NCBI GenBank assembly: GCA_902362595.1
Contig: CABIXF010000019.1
Coordinates: 1-64,000, forward strand
Direction: 5' to 3'
Length of the DNA stretch: 64,000 bases
Source: Bacteroidaceae bacterium
GTDB lineage: Bacteria; Bacteroidota; Bacteroidia; Bacteroidales; Bacteroidaceae
In this document: positions 46,334 to 54,813 of the stretch, piece after piece
Layout: each line of letters starts with the position of its first letter
Numbering within the stretch: position 1 is the first letter of the stretch
Made by a program: the position numbers and the translations under genes
Notes under the pieces: generated by a model
Database searches by the model: none
Told to the model about the DNA's origin: nothing
Seen by the model: only the letters and a program-made list of their open reading frames with translations

Positions 46334-48237
46334 ATCTTTATTATCTGAGTGATTGTGTGATATATACTTTCCTCATCAATGCCACAGATGGCATACAAAT
46401 CGTTGACCGGACCATGCTGTACAAAACGGTCAGGAAGTCCCAGTCGTTTTACAGACGGATGGTAACCATGGTCGCTCATGAACTCAAGTATGGCACTGCC
46501 CATTCCTCCATTCCGTACTCCATCTTCTACGGTCAGAATGCGACTGAATTTCTGTCCTACCTCATGCAACAAATCTTCATCCAACGGTTTCAAGAAGCGC
46601 AAATCATAATGAGCAATGCTCATGCCCTGTTCTTTTTCGGCACGGGCTATCGCCGACGCTGCTTTGTTGCCTATCGGTCCGATTGTAATCACAGCCAAAT
46701 CTGTTCCTTCTTTCAACCGGCGTCCTTTTCCTACTTCCACAGGTTCCAGCGGACATTTCCAGTCAACCAACACTCCCCTTCCGCGTGGATAACGAATCAC
46801 AAACGGTCCGATATCCGGAAGCTGAGCCGTATACATCAGCCGGCGCAGTTCATGTTCATCGTAAGGAGAAGCAATCACCAAATTCGGTATCGGACGCAAA
46901 TACGCCATGTCGAAAGCCCCATGATGCGTAGGACCGTCTTCTCCCACCAGTCCCGCACGATCCAGACAAAGCACGACATGAAGTTTCTGAATAGCCACGT
47001 CGTGAATGATATTGTCGTAGGCCCGTTGCATGAAAGAAGAATACACATTACAGAACGGCAGCAGACCTTCCTTCGCCATTCCTCCGGAGAAAGTCACGGC
47101 ATGCCCTTCAGCAATACCCACATCGAAAACCCGGTCGGGCATCTCCTTCATCATGATATTCATCGAACAGCCAGAAGGCATGGCAGGGGTTACTCCTACA
47201 ATTTTGTCGTTCTTACGGGCCAACTCCAGCAACGTATTGCCAAATACATCCTGAAACAAAGGCGGCATACCACTGGTGTCTACAACAATACGTTCCCCCG
47301 TCTCCTTATCGAAAATTCCCGGAGCATGCCATAAAGTAGCCGCCTCCTCCGCTGGCTTGAATCCCTTTCCTTTACGGGTATGAATGTGCAGAAGTTTCGG
47401 CCCTTTCATATCTTTTATCTCCCTCAGGACCCTTGTCAATGCCGTTACATCATGTCCGTCTACAGGACCAAAATAACGGATATTCAGTCCCTCGAAAATA
47501 TTCTGCTGCTGCATCAGCATTGATTTCAGGCTGTTATTAAAACGAATCAGGCTTTTGCGACGTTCATCATTCAAGATTCCCCAGCTATAGAGCTTCTGTG
47601 ACAATACGTTTCTCAACCGGTTATATCCTTCCGAAGTATGCAGGTTCAACAGATACTGCTTCATTCCTCCCACACTCCGGTCGATGGCCATATTGTTGTC
47701 ATTCAAAATAATCAACAGATTATTGGGAGTGGAAGAAGCATTATTCAGCCCTTCGAATGCAAGTCCCCCACTCATGGAACCATCTCCAATGACAGCTACC
47801 ACATGGCGGTTTTCTTCTCCTTTGCGCGCGGCTGCCACGGCCATTCCCAATGCGGCTGAGATGGAATTAGACGCATGCCCACAAGTGAATGTATCATATT
47901 CACTCTCGGCTGGCGAAGGGAAAGGACACAATCCGTTCAACTTCCGGTTTGTATAAAAACGGTCACGACGACCTGTCAGAATCTTATGTCCGTATGCCTG
48001 ATGCCCCACATCCCACACGATGCGGTCGTAGGGAGTCTGATACACGTAATGAAGCGCCACGGTCAGTTCCACTACTCCCAGACTGGAGCCGAAATGGCCA
48101 GGATTACGCGATAATTCATCAATAATTTTATTTCGAAGTTGACTACAGACCTCTGGCAACGCCTCGACAGAAAGTTTCCGTAAATCTTCAGGGCTATCTA
48201 TCTTATTCAGCAAATCGTATGAAGTTGGCTGTTCCAT
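46330..48237 (-). CDS. dxs: 1-deoxy-D-xylulose-5-phosphate synthase
   Basis: First step of the non-mevalonate isoprenoid pathway and source of precursors for thiamine and pyridoxal; condenses pyruvate and glyceraldehyde-3-phosphate with thiamine diphosphate. The 635-residue product has the TPP motif [17 protein letters not shown], the His-containing [16 protein letters not shown], and the transketolase-type second domain ([18 protein letters not shown]). Length fits. It has a TAnnTTTG promoter on the minus strand and overlaps trkA. Confidence 0.97.
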   Translation of the reverse strand: MEQPTSYDLLNKIDSPEDLRKLSVEALPEVCSQLRNKIIDELSRNPGHFGSSLGVVELTVALHYVYQTPYDRIVWDVGHQAYGHKILTGRRDRFYTNRKLNGLCPFPSPAESEYDTFTCGHASNSISAALGMAVAAARKGEENRHVVAVIGDGSMSGGLAFEGLNNASSTPNNLLIILNDNNMAIDRSVGGMKQYLLNLHTSEGYNRLRNVLSQKLYSWGILNDERRKSLIRFNNSLKSMLMQQQNIFEGLNIRYFGPVDGHDVTALTRVLREIKDMKGPKLLHIHTRKGKGFKPAEEAATLWHAPGIFDKETGERIVVDTSGMPPLFQDVFGNTLLELARKNDKIVGVTPAMPSGCSMNIMMKEMPDRVFDVGIAEGHAVTFSGGMAKEGLLPFCNVYSSFMQRAYDNIIHDVAIQKLHVVLCLDRAGLVGEDGPTHHGAFDMAYLRPIPNLVIASPYDEHELRRLMYTAQLPDIGPFVIRYPRGRGVLVDWKCPLEPVEVGKGRRLKEGTDLAVITIGPIGNKAASAIARAEKEQGMSIAHYDLRFLKPLDEDLLHEVGQKFSRILTVEDGVRNGGMGSAILEFMSDHGYHPSVKRLGLPDRFVQHGPVNDLYAICGIDEESIYHTITQIIKI

Positions 48238-48275
48238 CCTTGTTCCACATTAACTTTAATCGTACAAAAATAGCA

Positions 48276-48283
48276 CAAATATA
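48276..48283 (-). promoter_or_regulatory. Probable -7 element for dxs
   Basis: The minus strand reads TATATTTG, matching TAnnTTTG, 39 bases upstream of the dxs ATG. It stands back to back with the promoter at 48295-48302. Confidence 0.45.
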
Positions 48284-48294
48284 TATAATGTACT

Positions 48295-48302
48295 TACATT
48301 TG
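48295..48302 (+). promoter_or_regulatory. Probable -7 element for the GSCFA gene
   Basis: TACATTTG matches TAnnTTTG and lies 20 bases upstream of the ATG at 48322. Confidence 0.5.
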
Positions 48303-48321
48303 CAGTAAATTTTCTCTTGTC

Positions 48322-49308
48322 ATGGAATTCAGAACCAAAGTAGAACTACCCCTCAAAGGACCCGAAATACATCACGCCGACCAGCTGATGATGTGGGGTT
48401 CCTGCTTTTCCGAACACATCGGGAACTTGCTGAGCGAGAATAAATTTACCTGTGACGTCAATCCTTTCGGAGTGTTATACAATCCGATATCCATCGCTTC
48501 TTCCATCCAACGACTGCTGGATGGCTTACCGTATCAGAAACAAGATTTGCATCAGGAGCAAGGACAATGGTACAGCCTGATGCACCACAGTTCTTTCTCG
48601 TCTGCCGATGTCACGGAATGCCTGGATAAAATCAATCAGCGCATCATGTCCGGCCACGAGCACCTGCTTCATGCCGACTGGCTTATCTTCACATGGGGCT
48701 CCTCATTTGTCTATACCTGGAAAGAAGATGGAAAAATCGTAGGCAACTGCCATAAACTGCCGGCTCGCCTGTTTGAACGACACATGATCAGCGCCGATGA
48801 AATCGCTACGGCCTATCTGCCATTGCTACAACAACTGCGCTCCCTCCGCCCTCACCTGCAATGCCTGTTTACAGTCAGCCCCATACGGCACCTCAAAGAC
48901 GGACTGCATGGCAACCAACTCAGCAAAGCCAACCTCCTGCTGGCTGCCGACCAGATTTGCCGGGAACTGGATTTCTGCCACTATTTCCCTTCTTATGAAA
49001 TCCTGATAGACGAACTGCGGGATTATCGTTTCTATGCCGACGACATGATGCATCCTAGTCCGCTTGCCATACAATACGTTTGGGAATGCTTCGGCAATTG
49101 CTATTTCAGTTCCTCCACTTTCTCCTTCATGAAAGAATGGGAAAAAATACGACGTGGACTGGCTCATAGACCTTTCAACCCCGAAACGGAAGCCCATCAA
49201 GCCTTTTTAAGTCAAATTCTGTTAAAGATAGAGGAGTTAAAAGAAAAATTCCCGTACTTAGACGTTCAAAAGGAAATAAAGTTATGTCAAGCACAATTGA
49301 AGAAATAA
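48322..49308 (+). CDS. GSCFA-family protein
   Basis: A 328-residue protein of the GSCFA family, named from the N-terminal motif, here WGSCFSEHIG at 25-34. The family is related to SGNH hydrolases and its role is unknown. Further family-like stretches are TWGSSFVYTW and FTVSPIRHLKDG, and SYEILIDELRDYRFYADDMMHPS with the His typical of SGNH enzymes. The last 25 bases overlap the start of murF-alr, so translation of the two is probably coupled, suggesting a cell-envelope role. Confidence 0.88.
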   Translation: MEFRTKVELPLKGPEIHHADQLMMWGSCFSEHIGNLLSENKFTCDVNPFGVLYNPISIASSIQRLLDGLPYQKQDLHQEQGQWYSLMHHSSFSSADVTECLDKINQRIMSGHEHLLHADWLIFTWGSSFVYTWKEDGKIVGNCHKLPARLFERHMISADEIATAYLPLLQQLRSLRPHLQCLFTVSPIRHLKDGLHGNQLSKANLLLAADQICRELDFCHYFPSYEILIDELRDYRFYADDMMHPSPLAIQYVWECFGNCYFSSSTFSFMKEWEKIRRGLAHRPFNPETEAHQAFLSQILLKIEELKEKFPYLDVQKEIKLCQAQLKK

Positions 49309-51749
49309 CCTCCATCCTGGGGGCTGAACGCAAAGGAAACGCCCCCGCCACCATTGACTGGATACTTACAGACAGCCGGTCGCTGTGTTTTCCGGAAGAA
49401 ACTCTGTTTTTTGCCTTGAAGACAAAACGTAACGACGGACATAAATACATCCCAGACCTTTACAAGAAGGGAGTACGCAATTTCGTCGTGAATGAAATAC
49501 CTCAAACGGCTTCCTCCTACCAGGATGCCAATTTTCTGATTGTACCCAACCCACTGAAAAGTCTGCAACGCCTGGCTTCCAAGCACCGGGAACAGTTTCA
49601 GGTGCCGGTCATCGGCATCACGGGAAGTAATGGAAAAACGGTCGTCAAAGAATGGCTGTACCAGCTGCTCAGTCCGGACCGTGTCATTACCCGTTCTCCA
49701 AGAAGCTATAACTCCCAAATCGGTGTGCCTCTCTCCGTATGGCTCATGAACGAGCACACCGAGCTGGGCATCTTCGAAGCCGGTATCTCCGAAATGGGTG
49801 AGATGGAAGCCTTGCGCCCCATCATCCAACCGACCATCGGTATCCTGACCAACATCGGGGGTGCACATCAGGAAAATTTCTCTTCCCTGCAAGACAAATG
49901 CATGGAAAAGCTTCAGCTCTTTAAGGACTGTGACGTCATTGTGTATAACGGCGACAACGAACTCATTGCCAGCTGTGTCACCAAATCATTGTTTACAGCG
50001 CGTGAAATTGCCTGGTCGACCAAAGACTCCGAACGTCCGCTCTTCATCGAAAAAATACTGAAAGACGATACAGGTACTACCATCAAATACCGCTACCTGG
50101 GATTCTTCAAAGAATACCGGATTCCGTTCATTGACGATGCTTCCATCGAAAACTCACTCCACTGTCTGGCCGTAGCCCTCTACCTGATGGTACCACCCGA
50201 AACCATCGCAGAGCGTATGCTCCATCTGGAACCCATTGCCATGCGTCTGGAAGTGAAAGAAGGGAAAAACGGCTGTACACTGATTAATGACAGCTACAAC
50301 TCCGACTTTGCTTCGCTCGACATCGCTCTGGATTTCATGATGAGACGCTCGGAGGACAAAAACCGCAAACGCACATTGATTCTGTCGGACATGCTGGAGA
50401 GTGGACAGACCAGCAAACTGCTCTACAGGCAGGTAGCCGACTTGGTGCACAGCCGGAAAGTAGACCATATCATCGGAGTGGGCGAAGAAATCTCCGCAGC
50501 AGCCAATCGATTTGAAATTCAAAAAGATTTCTTTCCGAACACCGCCGAACTTCTGAACTCGGGATTGCTTCACCAATTGCACAACGAAGACATTTTGATA
50601 AAAGGGGCCCGTGTGTTCCATTTCGATGACATTACCGACGCACTCGAATTGAAAGTGCACGAAACCATCCTGGAAATAAACCTGAACGCACTGGTAGACA
50701 ACCTGAACCATTACCGGAACAAGCTGAAACCGGGAGTCAAGATGGTTTGTATGGTAAAGGCCTCAGCCTATGGAGCCGGTTCTTTCGAAATTGCCAAGAC
50801 ACTGGAAGACCAGCGAGTGGATTATTTGGCTGTAGCCGTAGCCGATGAAGGAGCCGATTTGCGCAAAGCCGGCATCAACAGCTCCATCATGATTATGAAC
50901 CCGGAAATTACGGCCTTCAAGACCATGTTCGACTACCGCCTGGAACCGGAAGTATACAGTTTCCATCTGCTGGAGGAACTGATTAAGGCAGCTGAACGGG
51001 AAGGAGTGAGCAATTTCCCGATTCACATCAAGATTGATACGGGCATGCACCGCTTGGGATTTGCCCCTGAGGAAATGCCTCAACTGGTACAACGCCTGCA
51101 AAAGCAGAGTGCGGTCATTCCCCGTTCCGTATTCTCACATCTGGTAGGAAGTGACGCAGAACGGTTTGATGCCTTCACCCGTCATCAGATAGAGACCTTC
51201 GAAGCCGCTTCTACCGTACTTCAGCAAGGTTTCAAACACAAGATTATCCGTCATATCTGCAACACGGCAGGAATCGAACGTTATCCGGGTGCACAGTTTG
51301 ACATGGTACGTCTGGGAATCGGACTCTACGGCATCGACCCGTTTACCAACAAGATGCTGCACAATGTCACCACCCTGAAGACCACCATCCTGCAAATTCA
51401 CGATGTGCCTGCTGACGACACCGTAGGCTACAGCCGGAAAGGAATTCTCACACGCGATTCCCGCATCGCTGCCATTCCTATCGGATATGCCGACGGCTTG
51501 AACCGTCATCTGGGCAACGGACATGGCTATTGCTTGGTCAACGGACAAAAGGCACCCTACGTGGGAAACATCTGTATGGATGTGTGCATGATTGATGTCA
51601 CAGACATCGACTGCAAGGAAGGCGATAAAGCCATCATTTTCGGCGATGAGCTTCCAGTCACTGTCTTGTCGGATATTCTCGATACCATTCCGTATGAGAT
51701 TCTGACAAGCGTTTCCAACCGTGTAAAGAGAGTGTACTATCAGGACTGA
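49284..51749 (+). CDS. Fused MurF ligase and alanine racemase
   Basis: Two steps in one protein: alanine racemase makes D-alanine and the MurF part adds D-Ala-D-Ala to UDP-MurNAc-tripeptide. The 821-residue product has MurF at the N-terminus (Walker A GSNGKTVVK near 113-121, NDSYNSDFASLDIAL) up to about residue 450, then alanine racemase with pyridoxal Lys492 in MVKASAYGAGS and VGNICMDVCMIDVTD near the C-terminus. In most bacteria these are separate genes; the fusion is known in Bacteroidota. It is linked with the GSCFA gene by a 25-base overlap. Confidence 0.94.
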   Translation: MSSTIEEITSILGAERKGNAPATIDWILTDSRSLCFPEETLFFALKTKRNDGHKYIPDLYKKGVRNFVVNEIPQTASSYQDANFLIVPNPLKSLQRLASKHREQFQVPVIGITGSNGKTVVKEWLYQLLSPDRVITRSPRSYNSQIGVPLSVWLMNEHTELGIFEAGISEMGEMEALRPIIQPTIGILTNIGGAHQENFSSLQDKCMEKLQLFKDCDVIVYNGDNELIASCVTKSLFTAREIAWSTKDSERPLFIEKILKDDTGTTIKYRYLGFFKEYRIPFIDDASIENSLHCLAVALYLMVPPETIAERMLHLEPIAMRLEVKEGKNGCTLINDSYNSDFASLDIALDFMMRRSEDKNRKRTLILSDMLESGQTSKLLYRQVADLVHSRKVDHIIGVGEEISAAANRFEIQKDFFPNTAELLNSGLLHQLHNEDILIKGARVFHFDDITDALELKVHETILEINLNALVDNLNHYRNKLKPGVKMVCMVKASAYGAGSFEIAKTLEDQRVDYLAVAVADEGADLRKAGINSSIMIMNPEITAFKTMFDYRLEPEVYSFHLLEELIKAAEREGVSNFPIHIKIDTGMHRLGFAPEEMPQLVQRLQKQSAVIPRSVFSHLVGSDAERFDAFTRHQIETFEAASTVLQQGFKHKIIRHICNTAGIERYPGAQFDMVRLGIGLYGIDPFTNKMLHNVTTLKTTILQIHDVPADDTVGYSRKGILTRDSRIAAIPIGYADGLNRHLGNGHGYCLVNGQKAPYVGNICMDVCMIDVTDIDCKEGDKAIIFGDELPVTVLSDILDTIPYEILTSVSNRVKRVYYQD

Positions 51750-51777
51750 TTGAAATCGGATAGATACCGAAAATATA

Positions 51778-51817
51778 CAGCCTCCGGCACAGGACTTCAT
51801 TCCTTTGCCGGAGGCTG
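51778..51817. terminator. Terminator after murF-alr
   Basis: CAGCCTCCGGCA (51778-51789) pairs perfectly with TGCCGGAGGCTG (51806-51817), followed by TGCTTTATTTA. It lies between convergent genes. Confidence 0.8.
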
Positions 51818-51855
51818 TGCTTTATTTACAAGCGATTTTGAACTCATGCCATGGC

Positions 51856-52458
51856 TCAGATCGAACAAAAGAAGGTGACCAGAAACGGGACACTGAAATC
51901 GGTCACAAAGCCATGGAAAATCGAAACTACAACAAACTGCTGTCCTGCGCAACGGGTAATGATAGGCAATGTGGTATCCATGGTGGTGGCTCCGCCCGAG
52001 GCTATAGGCGCCAGATTGCCAAACCAACGGACCAGTAAAGGGGCACACAACAGCGTCATGATTTCACGGAAAATATTGGACAACAAGGCCACCGTGCCCA
52101 ACTCCGGACCTTTATACTCCGTAATAAAAATACTGGACAAAGAATAATATCCCATGCCTGACCCTACCGCCATACAATCGGCCACACTGCGGTGAGGCAA
52201 CAGAAGGCTTACCAATGCCGCCGCTCCCAAAGTCCCCAATATCGTAGCTATGGGAAGAAAAACCAACCTAGGATTCAATGCACGAAAATTTTTCAATGTC
52301 TGAGGATCATTCCCAATGCTCAATCCCACACTAAACATCAGGCCGCACAACACATAGAAGCTGACGCGACTCTCACCTATATCGAAAGGAAGCAGATGAA
52401 ATGCCCCGCAAAAAGTTCCCAACACAAAGAAGCCTACAATAATCAAACTTCCCTTCAT
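51856..52458 (-). CDS. LysO-family lysine exporter, larger part
   Basis: A 200-residue membrane protein equivalent to the C-terminal part of LysO (YbjE), which exports lysine. It begins with a hydrophobic MKGSLIIVGFFVLGTFCGAF, has GLMFSVGLSIGNDP, FLPIATILGTLGAAAL and GSGMGYYSLSSIFI with several membrane helices, and ends in LVTFFCSI. The N-terminal part is a separate gene that overlaps it by four bases, so the transporter is encoded as two parts. Confidence 0.85.
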   Translation of the reverse strand: MKGSLIIVGFFVLGTFCGAFHLLPFDIGESRVSFYVLCGLMFSVGLSIGNDPQTLKNFRALNPRLVFLPIATILGTLGAAALVSLLLPHRSVADCMAVGSGMGYYSLSSIFITEYKGPELGTVALLSNIFREIMTLLCAPLLVRWFGNLAPIASGGATTMDTTLPIITRCAGQQFVVVSIFHGFVTDFSVPFLVTFFCSI

Positions 52459-52733
52459 GTGTTTCCTCCTTTCCTTTTATACAGCCAATGCCACAATGCC
52501 CAAGCCAGTACACAACTGCCCAGCACACAAGCTAACGCAACGATAAAAGCTTCTCCTCCCAATGTGGGTAGTCCTTCCACAAGCCGGCGGTTACCTCCCA
52601 CCTCGACTCCCAGCAGAAACAACAATACCCAAATCAGGCAAGTAATCACTTTACCTATCCATGAAAATTCCTGACGACGAAGCAGAGAGCCTACGGCTAT
52701 TCCGCCCAACATCACACCTATCACTGTAAACAT
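52455..52733 (-). CDS. LysO-family lysine exporter, small N-terminal part
   Basis: A 92-residue membrane protein with three hydrophobic helices and a basic end, equivalent to the N-terminal part of LysO (DUF340). It overlaps the next gene by four bases (ATGA), so the two polypeptides are probably made together and combine into a working exporter. A promoter-like element (minus-strand TATTTTTG, 52757-52764) lies 24 bases upstream. Confidence 0.82.
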   Translation of the reverse strand: MFTVIGVMLGGIAVGSLLRRQEFSWIGKVITCLIWVLLFLLGVEVGGNRRLVEGLPTLGGEAFIVALACVLGSCVLAWALWHWLYKRKGGNT

Positions 52734-52756
52734 GTCAGTAGTCTCAAAATTTGCTG

Positions 52757-52764
52757 CAAAAATA
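52757..52764 (-). promoter_or_regulatory. Probable -7 element for the LysO pair
   Basis: The minus strand reads TATTTTTG, matching TAnnTTTG, 24 bases upstream of the ATG at 52733. Confidence 0.45.
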
Positions 52765-52837
52765 ACGAAAAAAAGTCGACTTATTCCTCACCTGCGGAAG
52801 AACAGATCTTTCCGAAGGTTCCACACAAAAGGCCAAT

Positions 52838-52873
52838 AAAAAAGGATTACTGCTCACGCGGTAATCCTTTTTT
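52838..52873. terminator. Terminator after the sigma/anti-sigma pair
   Basis: AAAAAAGGATTAC (52838-52850) and GTAATCCTTTTTT (52861-52873) form a perfect 13-bp inverted repeat with a ten-base loop. The flanking A and T runs let it work in both directions; here it closes the leftward sigma factor unit. Confidence 0.85.
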
Positions 52874-52981
52874 ATTGAGTTAGTAAATTTAATTTTGAGA
52901 GAATTGAAACTTCACAGCCTCGTTGTTGTTTTAAGTTTTAATAAGCACTAACTATTTATATAAAAGCAAATGAAAATGTTC

Positions 52982-53461
52982 TTATCTGTTGTTGTTCTCC
53001 TCCAGCCGAGGCTTAGGAGACGTTTCTTTCATCAGTGTCCTTACTGAATCGCCCTCATAAGCCACCTGTGGGTCAGCCTGACGATTCTCGAACTGATCAT
53101 GTACATATACGATACCTGAAGCACCGTCGTCACCCGCAGCATGTTTTACCACACCGCCTAAGGTGAAAAGCAAAATCATCATGGCAGCTGCCTTGAACAA
53201 CGGCATGAAACGTGTATGCAAGGTCAGACGTCTGGCTTTTACTACCGGACGTTCGATTTCTGCCAGCACCCGCTTGTCAAAATCTTCACCCAGCTTCATC
53301 TCGCCCGCTTCCTTCTGATAAGTAAACAAAGAACGGTAACGGCGCAAATGAGCGGGAAGTTCTTTCTGCTGAAAGAAAATCCGGAGAATCTGTTCTTCCT
53401 CAACTGAAGTTTCACAGTTCCAATAGCGTTCCAGAAGTTGTTCAATGTACTTATAGTCCAT
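52982..53461 (-). CDS. Small membrane protein, probable anti-sigma partner
   Basis: A 159-residue protein with a soluble N-terminus (MDYKYIEQLLERYWNCETSVEEEQIL, a ZAS-like helical part without the zinc His-Cys set), one membrane helix (about 86-106, FKAAAMMILLFTLGGVV) and a short extracytoplasmic tail. It overlaps the ECF sigma gene by 11 bases and has the layout of a membrane anti-sigma factor. The role is inferred from layout and context only; the sequence family is otherwise unknown to me. Confidence 0.7.
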   Translation of the reverse strand: MDYKYIEQLLERYWNCETSVEEEQILRIFFQQKELPAHLRRYRSLFTYQKEAGEMKLGEDFDKRVLAEIERPVVKARRLTLHTRFMPLFKAAAMMILLFTLGGVVKHAAGDDGASGIVYVHDQFENRQADPQVAYEGDSVRTLMKETSPKPRLEENNNR

Positions 53462-53960
53462 AATCGTTAATTTCGCTGTATTTTAGTTTGATACGCTGAC
53501 GAGCGCGGAAAAGGTTCACTTTCACTTGCTCTTCTGTCACCCCCAGCACATCCGCAATTTCTCTATAACTCTTACCCTCAATATCCCTGAGCTGTACGAT
53601 GGTTCGCTGCTTCTCAGGAAGTTCGTTTATCAGCCTGTGCACCAGCCGGAACTGTTCGTTGCGTTCCATTTGGCTTTCAGGAGTCAATGCATCCGGCATT
53701 TCCTGCGTTTCAGGAGTCAGCTCCAAGTTCTGCGCCTCTTTTTTCTGACTCCGGTCGATGGCCAGATTGCGGACAACCGTCAGGCAATAGGCTTCGATGG
53801 ATTCCAGTTGCGCCCACTCCTCGCGTTTGCTCCACACTTTAATCAGTGCATCCTGAACAATGTCTTCCGCTTCCGCCCGATTGAACGTAATGCGCAGGGC
53901 CAGTCTGAAAAGCTTGTCCTTCAGCGGTAGGATATCGTCACGAAAACTGATTTCTTGCAT
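53451..53960 (-). CDS. ECF RNA polymerase sigma factor
   Basis: A 169-residue alternative sigma factor. Region 2 is seen in KLFRLALRITFNRAEAEDIVQDALIKVWS (conserved DIVQDAL), region 4 with a helix-turn-helix in LPEKQRTIVQLRDIEGKSYREIADVLG and EEQVKVNLFRARQRIK. There is no SusC/SusD pair or TonB receptor next to it, so it is probably not of the glycan-sensing type. The gene behind it, overlapping by 11 bases, is a probable membrane partner. Confidence 0.93.
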   Translation of the reverse strand: MQEISFRDDILPLKDKLFRLALRITFNRAEAEDIVQDALIKVWSKREEWAQLESIEAYCLTVVRNLAIDRSQKKEAQNLELTPETQEMPDALTPESQMERNEQFRLVHRLINELPEKQRTIVQLRDIEGKSYREIADVLGVTEEQVKVNLFRARQRIKLKYSEINDYGL

Positions 53961-53976
53961 TGCTTTCTATAATAAT

Positions 53977-54012
53977 GACGGGTGAGTTACCTAAAAGTTA
54001 CACCCACCCGTC
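53977..54012. repeat. Inverted repeat between argB and the sigma gene
   Basis: GACGGGTG (53977-53984) pairs with CACCCGTC (54005-54012) with a 20-base loop. It is followed by GATTTTTTT on the plus strand, opposite to the direction of both flanking genes, so its role as a terminator is unclear. Confidence 0.5.
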
Positions 54013-54024
54013 GATTTTTTTCAA

Positions 54025-54798
54025 TTATTTTCTGATAATGGTTCCCGAGTCCTTGTGAATGGCTGATGCTAAGGTGATTACAACCTGCGACACTCCGGCA
54101 TCCAAGGCTGAAAAAGAATTTTCCAGCTTGGGAATCATGCCTCCTTGTATGACACCCTCGTCCACGTAGCGCTTGAATAAGTCGGGGGTCAGTACCGGAA
54201 TCACGCTGTCATCGTCATTCTCGTCGCGCAGCACGCCTTTCTTTTCAAAACAATAGACCAGTGTCACCTCAAAATACTCAGCCAGGGCCTTTGCCGTTTC
54301 TCCGGCAATGGTGTCGGCATTCGTGTTCAGCAGGTTGCCGTGGCCGTCGTGCGTCAACGGTGCCATGACAGGCACTATCTGACGGTGAATCAGGTCGGTC
54401 AAAGCCGCTCCGTCCACCTTTTCCACGTCGCCCACATACCCGTAGTCGATATCCTTTACCGGACGTTTCACAGAACGGATGACGTTCATATCGGCTCCCG
54501 TCAATCCGACAGCATTCACCCCTCTTGCCTGCAAACCGGCCACGATATTCTTGTTGACCAAGCCTCCGTAGACCATGGTCACCACTTTCAAGGTATCGGC
54601 GTCGGTAATACGGCGACCGTTCACCATCCGGCTCTCAATACCCAATTGGGCGGCAATACGGGTAGCCGAACGGCCTCCACCGTGTACCAGCACCTTATAA
54701 CCGGGCATGGAAGAAAAGTCGTTCAACAGCTGATTCAATGTATCAGGCTCTTCTACAATCTTTCCTCCTACCTTTATGACTGTCAGTTTCTCTTTCAT
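54025..54798 (-). CDS. argB: Acetylglutamate kinase
   Basis: Second step of arginine synthesis; phosphorylates N-acetylglutamate (or N-succinylglutamate, as is reported for Bacteroides). The 257-residue product has the amino-acid kinase motifs KVGGKIVEEPD at the start, VLVHGGGRSATRIAAQ, and AVGLTGADMNVI, with a C-terminal GGMIPKLENSFSALDAGVSQVVI. It lies 15 bases after speA on the same strand, so the arginine-related genes speA and argB form a unit although one uses and one makes arginine. Confidence 0.94.
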   Translation of the reverse strand: MKEKLTVIKVGGKIVEEPDTLNQLLNDFSSMPGYKVLVHGGGRSATRIAAQLGIESRMVNGRRITDADTLKVVTMVYGGLVNKNIVAGLQARGVNAVGLTGADMNVIRSVKRPVKDIDYGYVGDVEKVDGAALTDLIHRQIVPVMAPLTHDGHGNLLNTNADTIAGETAKALAEYFEVTLVYCFEKKGVLRDENDDDSVIPVLTPDLFKRYVDEGVIQGGMIPKLENSFSALDAGVSQVVITLASAIHKDSGTIIRK

Positions 54799-54813
54799 AT
54801 TTATCTCCCTATT

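Noticed and set aside
51797..52048. An 83-codon minus-strand frame
   Set aside because: It is out of frame with the LysO gene that covers the same bases and has no supporting features.
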